This document shows positions 22,430-30,396 of a stretch of DNA of 64,000 nucleotides, piece by piece. A program made the translations under genes and the position numbers. Position 1 is the first letter of the stretch, and every line of letters starts with the position of its first letter. Source of the stretch: Prosthecobacter sp. GTDB taxonomy: Bacteria > Verrucomicrobiota > Verrucomicrobiia > Verrucomicrobiales > Verrucomicrobiaceae. The DNA is taken from contig NZ_JAGRPF010000103.1 of NCBI RefSeq assembly GCF_020439865.1, positions 1 through 64,000 on the forward strand, written 5' to 3'. The notes under the pieces were generated by a model. That model was not told where the DNA came from. It ran no database searches and was given only the letters and a program-made list of their open reading frames with translations.

Positions 22430-22526
22430 GGTAGGAACTGCAAGGGAGACGAAACGGGGCGGCGTGCAACTGGTTCGTCAGCGCCCAGTGGACACTTTTT
22501 GGGCCAAATAGGACGTGGCCGTCGCC

Positions 22527-23798
22527 TCAAAGCGTCTTCTTGTTCGTCTCTTCCGCGAGCCACACGGAGATTAGCGTGATCGCTGCCATGACGATCAGAT
22601 ACACCGCCACCGGCCATGGTTTGCCACCTGTGTAATCGAGAAAAGCGGTGGCAATGAGCGGGGCGAGTCCGCCGGCGAGCGGCGAGGCAAGTTGGTAGCC
22701 GAGCGAGGCGCCGCTGTAGCGCACCCGTGTGCCGAACAGCTCCGAAAAGAACGCCGCCTGCGGACCATACATCGCGGCGTGACCGACAAGGCCGATGACG
22801 ATGGCCAAGATTACAAACGTCACCTCCTTCGTTTCGATCATCCAGAAAAAAGGAAACGCGAACAATGCAAGGAACAGAGCGCCACCTAGATAAACCGGTC
22901 GCCGACCGAGACGATCCGACAAGGCACCGAACCACGGAATTACGACCAGTTGCACCGCGGAACCGATGAGCACCGCATTCAATAGCAGGGTCTTCGACAT
23001 GCCCAGTTGTTGCGAGCCATAACTCAGCGCCAGCACGGTGAAGATGTAGAAGAACGCATTCTCCGCAAAGCGCGCGCCCATGGCGAGCAGGACATTGCGT
23101 GGATGATCGCGCAGCAGGGCGATGATAGGCACTTTCGGCCCGGCATCTTCCGTTTTGGCCTGCGTGAAGACCGGGCTCTCAATGATCTTCAGTCGAATGA
23201 ACATGCCCACGCCGAGCAGCAGCACGCCGAGCAGAAACGGCACGCGCCAGCCCCAAGACAGGAAGGCTTCCTCATTCATCGACGACGCGAGCATGAAGAC
23301 CGCATTCGCCAGCAGCAGACCCACCGGCACCCCGGCCTGCACCCAGCTCGCGTAGAAGCCACGTCTCCCTTGTGCGCCATGCTCCACGGCCATGAGCACC
23401 GCACCACCCCATTCGCCACCGACGCCGAAGCCCTGAATGAAGCGCATCAGCACGAGCAATGCCGGCGCCCACACACCGATCTGGTCGTAGGTCGGCAGCA
23501 GGCCGATCATCACGGTCGCCACGCCCATGAGCATGAGCGTCGTCACCAGCATCGACTTGCGTCCGATCTTGTCGCCGAAATGTCCGAACACGATCCCGCC
23601 GACCGGTCGTGCAAAGAATCCGACCGCATAGGTCGCGAACGCGGCCATCGTGCCAGCCAGCGGTTCGAAGTTCGGAAAGAACAGCTTGTTAAAGACCAGC
23701 GCCGAAGCCGTGCCGTAGAGGAAGAAATCATACCACTCGATCGTGGTGCCGATGAAGCTCGCGATGACGACGCGGCGGATGTTGCTGGGTTCGGACAT
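22527..23798 (-). CDS. MFS transporter, metabolite:H+ symporter (MHS) family
   Basis: This 423-residue protein has 12 predicted membrane helices and MHS/ProP-like signatures: FIGTTIEWYDFFLYGTAS at the start, ARPVGGIVFGHFGDKIGRK between helices 2 and 3, and RFIQGFGVGGEWGGAVL in helix 4. MHS carriers usually take up carboxylates or osmolytes with protons (citrate, shikimate, proline/betaine), so it is uncertain that this is a xylose carrier despite xylA lying downstream. It shares the divergent 111-bp region 23,799-23,909 with the SGNH-like gene. Confidence 0.9.
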   Translation of the reverse strand: MSEPSNIRRVVIASFIGTTIEWYDFFLYGTASALVFNKLFFPNFEPLAGTMAAFATYAVGFFARPVGGIVFGHFGDKIGRKSMLVTTLMLMGVATVMIGLLPTYDQIGVWAPALLVLMRFIQGFGVGGEWGGAVLMAVEHGAQGRRGFYASWVQAGVPVGLLLANAVFMLASSMNEEAFLSWGWRVPFLLGVLLLGVGMFIRLKIIESPVFTQAKTEDAGPKVPIIALLRDHPRNVLLAMGARFAENAFFYIFTVLALSYGSQQLGMSKTLLLNAVLIGSAVQLVVIPWFGALSDRLGRRPVYLGGALFLALFAFPFFWMIETKEVTFVILAIVIGLVGHAAMYGPQAAFFSELFGTRVRYSGASLGYQLASPLAGGLAPLIATAFLDYTGGKPWPVAVYLIVMAAITLISVWLAEETNKKTL

Positions 23799-23909
23799 GA
23801 TTGATTCCGGACAGGCTGACGGGTTGCCAATCCCAAGACAAGACCAAAAGCCGGATCACCGCCCTGCCGCGCATCCATTTCCCGGAACCGGTGTTCAAGG
23901 TCCACCACC

Positions 23910-25178
23910 ATGAAGACATCCGCCCGCCTCCCCGCCATCGCCGCGCTGTTCCTCGGCGCCATCTCCCTGCTCGGCCAGACCACCGACGCCCCGATCGACT
24001 GGGACAAGGCGAAGAAGCTGCATCAGCGCAACAGCGCCGGCGAAACGCTGAATGCCGAGGAAAAGGCCTACCTTGATCGCGCACATGCCGCTCTCGCCGC
24101 AGGCCAGGGTCCGGGTGCCAAAGGCCGTCCCGGCGCTCCAACATCCGACGGCATCGATTGGAAAAAAGCGCAGGACCTGTTTCAGCGTGAACAGCGCGGC
24201 GAAAAGCTCAGCGAGGAGGATCAGAAGTATCTCGATCACGCCAAAGAAGTCCGCCGAGGCGGCGGCATTCGTGGTGGTGCGGGTCGTGGCAGCCCCGCGA
24301 ATCAGCGCAAGGCGCCCGAATCGCTCAAGCCGCTCACCGACATGACAGCCGACGACACGTATGAAGGCGAAGACGGCGGTCTTTACGGCAAGGGCAGCAA
24401 CGAACCGCCCGAAGCATTGAAGAAATCCGCGGAGGCCGCACTCGCGCAGATCAAGCCCCTCGATGCCGAAGGCAAACCGTCCGACAGCGGCAGGATCGTG
24501 CTCGTTTCCATCAGCATGTCGAACGCCACGCAGGAATTCTCCTTCTTCAAAGGCATCGCCGACAAGGACAACCGCAAATCGGACAAGCTCACCATCGTCG
24601 ATTGCGCGCAGGGTGGTCAGGCGATGGCGCAATGGGTGCCGGAAGACGGCCGTCCCTGGCAGGAAGCGATGAATCGCATCGAACGTGCCGGCGTCACCCC
24701 CGAGCAGGTGCAGGTCGCGTGGATCAAGCTCGCCAACGTCGCTCCATACGGCAGCATGAAGGAGCACCTCGACAAGCTCGAAGCCGACACCACCGAAGTG
24801 CTTCACAACGCGAAGAAGCGTTTCCCGAATCTGCGCATCGCCTACCTCGGCAGCCGCATCTGGGCCGGCAACGCCACCGGCGGCCTCAATCCCGAACCGT
24901 ATGCGTATGAAGGCGCCTTCAGCGTGCGCCATCTCATCCAGAAGCAGATGAGCGGTGATGAATCCCTCGCCTCCGCCAAGTCACCACTGCTCCTCTGGGG
25001 CCCCTACCTCTGGGCCGAAGGCGAGAAAGGGCGCAAGATCGACGACCTGATCTATGTCAAAGCCGACTTCGCCGGCGACGGCGTGCATCCCAGCCAAAGC
25101 GGTCGCGAAAAAGTCGCGAAGCAATTGCTGGAATTCTTCGCCACAAGTCCGCTGGCGAAGGGGTGGTTTGCGAATTGA
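23910..25178 (+). CDS. Secreted SGNH-hydrolase-like protein with two N-terminal helical repeats
   Basis: A signal peptide (cleavage near LLGQ) opens this 422-residue protein. Two copies of a ~32-residue unit follow, beginning IDWDKAKKLHQRNSAGE (~residue 28) and IDWKKAQDLFQREQRGE (~residue 80) and both ending in EEDQKYLDHA-like text. After a Gly/Arg linker, residues ~190-420 look like an SGNH/GDSL fold: strand VLVSISMSNATQ, CAQGGQAM and a C-terminal GDGVHPSQSG catalytic Asp/His block. The usual GDSL block I is altered, so hydrolase activity is uncertain. Carbohydrate or ester targets outside the cytoplasm are an inference. Confidence 0.7.
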   Translation: MKTSARLPAIAALFLGAISLLGQTTDAPIDWDKAKKLHQRNSAGETLNAEEKAYLDRAHAALAAGQGPGAKGRPGAPTSDGIDWKKAQDLFQREQRGEKLSEEDQKYLDHAKEVRRGGGIRGGAGRGSPANQRKAPESLKPLTDMTADDTYEGEDGGLYGKGSNEPPEALKKSAEAALAQIKPLDAEGKPSDSGRIVLVSISMSNATQEFSFFKGIADKDNRKSDKLTIVDCAQGGQAMAQWVPEDGRPWQEAMNRIERAGVTPEQVQVAWIKLANVAPYGSMKEHLDKLEADTTEVLHNAKKRFPNLRIAYLGSRIWAGNATGGLNPEPYAYEGAFSVRHLIQKQMSGDESLASAKSPLLLWGPYLWAEGEKGRKIDDLIYVKADFAGDGVHPSQSGREKVAKQLLEFFATSPLAKGWFAN

Positions 25179-25187
25179 TGTGATCCG

Positions 25188-26585
25188 TCACTTTTTCCCG
25201 GTCAACCGGTTCCAAAGCGTGCGTGCCCCCGATTTCGGCGGTGCCTCACGCTGAGGGCGATTGGAAGAATCGCGACGCGGCTGACCTTGTCCCTGTCCTT
25301 CCTGGCGACCACCACCGTTTCCTCCCTGACGTCCTCCACCTTGACCTCCGTGCCGGGAACCTCCCTGACCACCTTGTGGGCGACGCGGTTGGAACTGGCG
25401 TTGGTTGCGACGTTCGGGTCGTTCGTCGGTGAAGACGGGCGCGGAGGCGTTGTAGTTGAACCCTTCCGCCTTCTTGCGGACGAGGCCGCGATTGACGAAG
25501 CGTTCGAGTTTGCGCAGGTCGCTCAATTCATCGGGCGAGACAAAGCTGATCGCATCGCCAATGGCCTGCGCGCGTCCGGTGCGGCCGATGCGATGAACGT
25601 AGTCCTCGACGATGTGCGGGAAGTCGAAGTTCACGACGTGCGAGATGCCATCGACATCGATGCCACGCGCGGCGATGTCCGTGGCGACGAGGACGCGTAC
25701 CGCGCCGGATTTGAAATCGTCCAGCGCACGCAGGCGCTGATTCTGCGAACGGTTCGCGTGCAGCGTGGCGCATTTGACGCCGCCTTGTTCGAGTTTGCGG
25801 GCGATCTTGTCCGCGCCGTGCTTCGTGCGGCTGAAGACGAGCACCATCTGCATGCTTTCGTCTTCGAGCAGATGCGCGAGGAGCGCCATCTTCAGATGCT
25901 TCGGCACTTCATAGACCAGTTGGGTCACGGTCTCGGCCGGATTCGAGCGTTTGCCGATCTGCACGATCTTCGGCGAATGCTGGAACTCGTGCGTGAGGCT
26001 TTCGATCTCCTTCGACAGCGTGGCGGAGAACATCAGCGTCTGGCGCTTCTTCGGCAGTTGATTGATGACTCGACGGATGTCCGGCAGAAAGCCCATGTCG
26101 AGCATGCGGTCGGCCTCATCGAGCACGAGGTATTCGAGCTGGGAGAAATCAGCGCAGCGCTGTCCCATCAAATCGAGCAGACGACCGGGACAGGCGATGA
26201 CGATGTCGCTGCCGGCACGCAGCGCGTCCTTCTGCGGCTTCTCGCCGACACCGCCATAGACCTTCGCGATCTTCAGCGGCAGGTGGCGCGCATACGCGAG
26301 CACGTTTTCCTCGATCTGCGCCACGAGTTCACGCGTGGGAGCGAGCACGAGGACACGCGTGCGACGACGCTGGCCCTGCGGAACCGGATTCGCCGTCAGG
26401 CGGGTCAGGATGGGCAGCGTAAAGGCCGCTGTCTTGCCCGTGCCGGTTTGCGCGATGCCGATCACGTCGCCACCTGCGATCACCACCGGAATCGCCGCGG
26501 CCTGAATCGGAGTGGGCTCGGTGTAACCGGCTTCTTGAATCGCTTGGAGAATGTTCGGATCGAGACCGAGGGGTTTGAAGGACAT
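25188..26585 (-). CDS. rhlE: DEAD-box ATP-dependent RNA helicase, RhlE type
   Basis: The 465-residue protein has all core DEAD-box motifs: Q motif with PTPIQ, Walker A AQTGTGKT, PTRELVAQ, DEAD in LVLDEADRMLDMGF, SAT in LMFSATL, and HRIGRTGRA. The core ends near residue 370. The tail (~375-465) is rich in Arg, Gly and Gln, in RGG-like runs, and suits nonspecific RNA binding. RhlE helicases act in ribosome assembly, mRNA decay and cold adaptation. Assignment to RhlE rather than another DEAD-box paralogue rests on core similarity (FKPLGLDPNILQAIQEAGY) and the RGG tail. Its start at 26585 borders the palindromic intergenic element. Confidence 0.9.
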   Translation of the reverse strand: MSFKPLGLDPNILQAIQEAGYTEPTPIQAAAIPVVIAGGDVIGIAQTGTGKTAAFTLPILTRLTANPVPQGQRRRTRVLVLAPTRELVAQIEENVLAYARHLPLKIAKVYGGVGEKPQKDALRAGSDIVIACPGRLLDLMGQRCADFSQLEYLVLDEADRMLDMGFLPDIRRVINQLPKKRQTLMFSATLSKEIESLTHEFQHSPKIVQIGKRSNPAETVTQLVYEVPKHLKMALLAHLLEDESMQMVLVFSRTKHGADKIARKLEQGGVKCATLHANRSQNQRLRALDDFKSGAVRVLVATDIAARGIDVDGISHVVNFDFPHIVEDYVHRIGRTGRAQAIGDAISFVSPDELSDLRKLERFVNRGLVRKKAEGFNYNASAPVFTDERPERRNQRQFQPRRPQGGQGGSRHGGQGGGRQGGNGGGRQEGQGQGQPRRDSSNRPQREAPPKSGARTLWNRLTGKK

Positions 26586-26638
26586 GACCGCCCTTAAGCG
26601 AGAGCGGTGGAGGATGCGAGAGGTTTAAGTGCGGGCGG

Positions 26639-26752
26639 AATGACGAAACCAGAATGGCGAATGACGAATGAATGACGAATCCCAAAGCCCCCAGAATGCC
26701 TTATGAGCCAATTGGGGCTTGATTCGGCATTCCTCATTCTGGTTTCGTCATT
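26639..26752. repeat. Palindromic intergenic repeat element (REP/MITE-like)
   Basis: A perfect 18-bp inverted repeat bounds this 114-bp element: aatgacgaaaccagaatg at 26639-26656 and its reverse complement at 26735-26752. Inside are further paired arms: gaatc (26677-26681) with gattc (26721-26725), aagcccc (26685-26691) with ggggctt (26714-26720), and gaatgcc (26694-26700) with ggcattc (26726-26732). The left side also has the repeated word aatgacgaat. The RNA would fold into a long hairpin. The right arm contains the stop codon of the AlkA-type gene (26748-26750). Similar atgacga/tcgtcat words recur near 49,437-49,467, which suggests a dispersed family. Confidence 0.75.
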
Positions 26753-27362
26753 TCTTCCCCACGTCCGCAGCTCGCCACAAATACCACGCTGCGAGAGTGC
26801 GATACGGCTGCCAGCGCTCGGCAAGAATGCGGAACTCCTTGGGCTTCGGCATTTCATCGAGCTTTTTGACGATGCGCCAGCCGTTGCGCACGCCGTAATC
26901 ATCGCTCGGAAACACGTCCGGTCTGCCGAGGGTGAAGATGAGAAGCATCTCCACCGTCCAGCGGCCCACGCCGCGCACCTCGACCAATCGCGCGATCAAC
27001 TCTTCGTCATCGAGCTTCAAAGCCGCCGACCGTGTGGGGATCTGGCCGCTGAGCGTCTTGGCGGCGATGTCTCTGATCGCGAGCATCTTGCCAGTCGAAA
27101 AACCGCAGCCTCGCAAGGTGGTATCATCGGCATCGAGCACGTGCTCGGGTTTTGGAAATCGCACACTGGGGAACAGCGCCTTGAAACGCCTCAGGATGGC
27201 CTCGGCCGCATTGGCATGAAGCTGCTGATGCGCCACCGCGCTGACCAGCGCCTCGTAGGGTGAACGCTTATGCGGGACGAGCTCACAAGGCCCGTGCGTC
27301 CTGATCAATCGGCGCAGGATAGGGCAACGCTTGGAGAGGTAGGTTTCAGCTTGGGAATGCAT
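26748..27362 (-). CDS. DNA-3-methyladenine glycosylase II-like (AlkA/HhH-GPD)
   Basis: The 204-residue protein is an HhH-GPD base-excision glycosylase. The helix-hairpin-helix is in LVEVRGVGRWTVEML and the catalytic Asp is in DVFPSDDYGVRNG. It removes alkylated purines such as 3-methyladenine from DNA. It is compact and lacks the N-terminal TBP-like domain of E. coli AlkA. The last codons and stop lie in the right arm of the palindromic element, so the element probably replaced or extended the original 3' end and may act as its terminator. Start ATG 27362, with no clear Shine-Dalgarno. Transcription runs towards rhlE on the same strand. Confidence 0.88.
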   Translation of the reverse strand: MHSQAETYLSKRCPILRRLIRTHGPCELVPHKRSPYEALVSAVAHQQLHANAAEAILRRFKALFPSVRFPKPEHVLDADDTTLRGCGFSTGKMLAIRDIAAKTLSGQIPTRSAALKLDDEELIARLVEVRGVGRWTVEMLLIFTLGRPDVFPSDDYGVRNGWRIVKKLDEMPKPKEFRILAERWQPYRTLAAWYLWRAADVGKK

Positions 27363-27541
27363 GGAAAGGACGGTCGAAACGAGATCCTGCCTGTTTCTGA
27401 AGAGATCACAAGCCGGGTTAACAGATCCTCCTATGAGTCGGTGGCGGCGGGCGGTGACCGCCTCGAAACAAATCTGTCATTGATTCAGGACTCCAAATCG
27501 AGTTTGATACGTATCTCCCGGTCCGGATTCAACGTGTGCTC

Positions 27542-30298
27542 ATGGCTAAACTCACCTTTGTTCTCGAAGACGGTCAGGAAATCGAAGTCCCCTTGGAAGA
27601 GCGCATCACTCTTGGCCGGGCTGACGACAACGATGTGGTCGTGGATGATGAACGTATCTCGAAGCGTCATGCTGAACTGGTGATCAATGCCGACGGCAGC
27701 GTTCAGCTGTTTGATTCCAACTCCACCGCCGGAACCTTCGTCAACGGTGAGCGCGTTCAATCCCGGATCATCCACCATGGTGACCGGCTGGCCTTTGGAC
27801 CACTCGCCGCCGTCCTTGATCTCAACAACAACGGAACGAACGGCAACGGACCCGAGGAAGCTCCCGTTGAGAACAGCAAGCCAATGTCGGCGTCGCCTAA
27901 TCCGGTGAAGGCCGGCAGAATCGGTTCGCGAAAGAAAAATAGGGGAGCCCGAAGAGACTTTCCGAGTGACGCTCAGACCGCTCTCCCTGCCGAAGAGCTT
28001 TTGGCACGGCAACAGGCCGAACAAAGAAAAGCCGTCGCCAGCCTGGCGAACGAAGAGAAAAAGCTGCAGGACGACGTGGAGAGCCTGTCCCGGCAAAAGG
28101 CCGAACAGCAGAGAGTCATTGTCGCGCTGGAAACAGAGAAGAGCCATTTGCAGGACGAGATTAAGGCCCTGATTCAAAGGCAGGATGAGCAGCGAAGCGC
28201 CGCCGCCGCGTCAGAAGCAGAAAAAAGCCGGCTGCAGGAAGAAGTGAAGAATCTGGTGCTCCAGCAGGCCAAACACAAAGAGGCCGCATCCGCCTTGGAG
28301 GGCAGGAGAGCGCAGCTGCAGAGCGAGTTCGACAAGGCACAAAAGGAGTGGGTCGAATGGCAGAAGCGGTCCGAAGATGAACGAAACCTGCACAGCACCC
28401 GCTTGGAGTCGCTTCGGGCCGAAGAAGCACGTCTCGGCCCGGTGCAGGCGGCGGTGCACGAAGCCGAGAAAGCGCATGTCGCATGGATCCAATCCATCAC
28501 GGCCCTGTCTGCGCAGCATGAGGAGAGGACTGCCGCACTGGCACAGATCACCGCCCGGCACGATGAGAAATCAGCCGACCTGCAGCGACTCGCCGAAGAC
28601 GAAAACAGCGCCAGGCAGGATCTCAAAGATCTCGCCACCCAGAGGGAGCAAACGCTCGCCCACCTCCGGCAGATGCGTGAGGAACAGGCGCACGATGAAA
28701 CCGTGCTCGATGAGCTGCGGCGCCAGATCGCCGAACTCGAGGCCCACAGCCGACACTGCAAGGAAATCGCCGAAGTTCGCAACGACCAGGTCGACGCTGC
28801 GGAGAAAAAGCTCGACCAGCTTTCGCAGAGCCGCACCCAGATCCAGGCGCACATTCAAGAGCTGACCGGCACGGAAGAAAAACTGGTGCTGACGCTCGAA
28901 CGCTGCCGTGAAGCCGAGAAGAGGCAGGCCGCTCTCACCACCGCGCTTGCCGAGCTCGACTCGAAACGGCAGCAGTCGGAAGAAGCGGCGAAGGAGCTCG
29001 AATCACGCGTGGCCGCTCTCAAACATTCTCGAGAGGAGGCGTCCGCAGCGGCCGACAAAGCCCAGACAAGCCGCCGGCAGTCGGAAGCGTCCCTGCTGAA
29101 TGTGCAAACGGATCTCGCCGCCCGTGAAAAGGACCTCGCCACACGCATTGCCGAACTCAACGCCGAAACAAAACGGCTGAAAGAAACCCAGGAGCGCCAT
29201 GCCGAAATCGAGCGTCAGTGCCAGGAACTCGCCGAAACCGGGAAGAAACTCGCCGAAGAAAAGCAGCGGCTCGCAACCGCCGGACAGAATCTTGAAGAGG
29301 TGAATGCCTCAATCGCGGAAGGAAAGACCCGGATCGCCTCCCTGCAATCCAGCATCAAAGACCTCGAAGGGGAGGAAGGCGCCTCCAAGGGGCGGATCGA
29401 TGTCCTGCATGCGCGCGAGAAGGATCTGCGCGCCGAACTCACCCGGCTGTCGGCCGCCGAACGCAAAGAACGAGTGCGTTTCGAGGAAGTTCGCCAGCTA
29501 ACCGTCGAAGCCGAGAAGGAACACGCCGAACAGAAGCAGGAGCTTGCCTCCAGCCTTGCCACCCAGGGAAGGGAGCTGGCCGAACTGGTGTCCAAGCTGA
29601 CGCCGCTGCGAGATTGGAAGGAGGCCATGGACCTGCTCTATGCGCGCCTCGCCACGCTGCCGCAGGACTCCTCCGAGGCGCGGGACCTCTGGCGCGAAAT
29701 CGAGCGGGAAAAAAACGGCCTCCACGATCTCATCACCACCGCGCGCTCGCAGGCCCTTGTTGGCTCGCCCCCCGAGCCGCGCAACGAACCCGAATGCGAG
29801 CCCCAGCAAAACGCGCCGACAAAAGCAAACCGTCCCCCTGAACCGCCGCGTGCCACGACCGCCCGGGTGGGCATCGGCAGTGTGCAGGAAACGACTCTGC
29901 GTGCGCGTCTCACCCACCTGCGTGAGAACGTGCAGCGTGAGGAGGCCCACCTCGAACACCTCCGGCTGGAGCGCGCCCGCCAGGAAATCCATCCGCGCTC
30001 AGGCCCCGCCTCCGACGCCATGATGCGCGAGCACGAACGACAGCTGGAGGCCAAGATACGGCGCGACGAGGAACACTATACCGCCATCAAACACAAAATC
30101 GGGCTTGCGGAAACCGAGGAGGAAAAACGCCGCGAAAAAATCACCGAACTGGAACACAAGCTCGCCGAACTTCGTGCCGACATCTCCGAAGCCGAACGCC
30201 TGCGCCACGAGCTGCGCCAGCAGGCCGACCTCGCCCACACCGAGCTGAAAAACTATGAGGCCGCCTTGGTGCGCGTGACAAAAAAAACAACCGGCTAG
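27542..30298 (+). CDS. FHA-domain protein with very long coiled coil (paralogue A)
   Basis: Residues ~1-95 form a forkhead-associated domain: ITLGRADDNDVVVDD, ISKRHAEL and NSTAGTFVNGE, with the Gly-Arg, Ser...His and Asn-Gly residues that bind phosphothreonine. Residues ~150-915 are almost wholly heptad-rich coiled coil with Glu/Lys/Arg/Gln bias, broken only by a Pro-rich spacer near 745-770. No membrane segment or enzyme motif is seen. It probably serves as a cytoplasmic scaffold that docks phosphoproteins made by a Ser/Thr kinase such as the one at 47,426. ATG 27542 is used; GTG 27536 is in frame. A paralogue follows after 98 bp. Confidence 0.85.
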   Translation: MAKLTFVLEDGQEIEVPLEERITLGRADDNDVVVDDERISKRHAELVINADGSVQLFDSNSTAGTFVNGERVQSRIIHHGDRLAFGPLAAVLDLNNNGTNGNGPEEAPVENSKPMSASPNPVKAGRIGSRKKNRGARRDFPSDAQTALPAEELLARQQAEQRKAVASLANEEKKLQDDVESLSRQKAEQQRVIVALETEKSHLQDEIKALIQRQDEQRSAAAASEAEKSRLQEEVKNLVLQQAKHKEAASALEGRRAQLQSEFDKAQKEWVEWQKRSEDERNLHSTRLESLRAEEARLGPVQAAVHEAEKAHVAWIQSITALSAQHEERTAALAQITARHDEKSADLQRLAEDENSARQDLKDLATQREQTLAHLRQMREEQAHDETVLDELRRQIAELEAHSRHCKEIAEVRNDQVDAAEKKLDQLSQSRTQIQAHIQELTGTEEKLVLTLERCREAEKRQAALTTALAELDSKRQQSEEAAKELESRVAALKHSREEASAAADKAQTSRRQSEASLLNVQTDLAAREKDLATRIAELNAETKRLKETQERHAEIERQCQELAETGKKLAEEKQRLATAGQNLEEVNASIAEGKTRIASLQSSIKDLEGEEGASKGRIDVLHAREKDLRAELTRLSAAERKERVRFEEVRQLTVEAEKEHAEQKQELASSLATQGRELAELVSKLTPLRDWKEAMDLLYARLATLPQDSSEARDLWREIEREKNGLHDLITTARSQALVGSPPEPRNEPECEPQQNAPTKANRPPEPPRATTARVGIGSVQETTLRARLTHLRENVQREEAHLEHLRLERARQEIHPRSGPASDAMMREHERQLEAKIRRDEEHYTAIKHKIGLAETEEEKRREKITELEHKLAELRADISEAERLRHELRQQADLAHTELKNYEAALVRVTKKTTG

Positions 30299-30396
30299 TT
30301 TAGGCGCCGCGTTCATTTCACGACAGTCTCAAATGCCTCATTGATTCCAGTCACATCATCGACTTTGCTGCCGCAGCTTCAACGAAACAATCCCCC

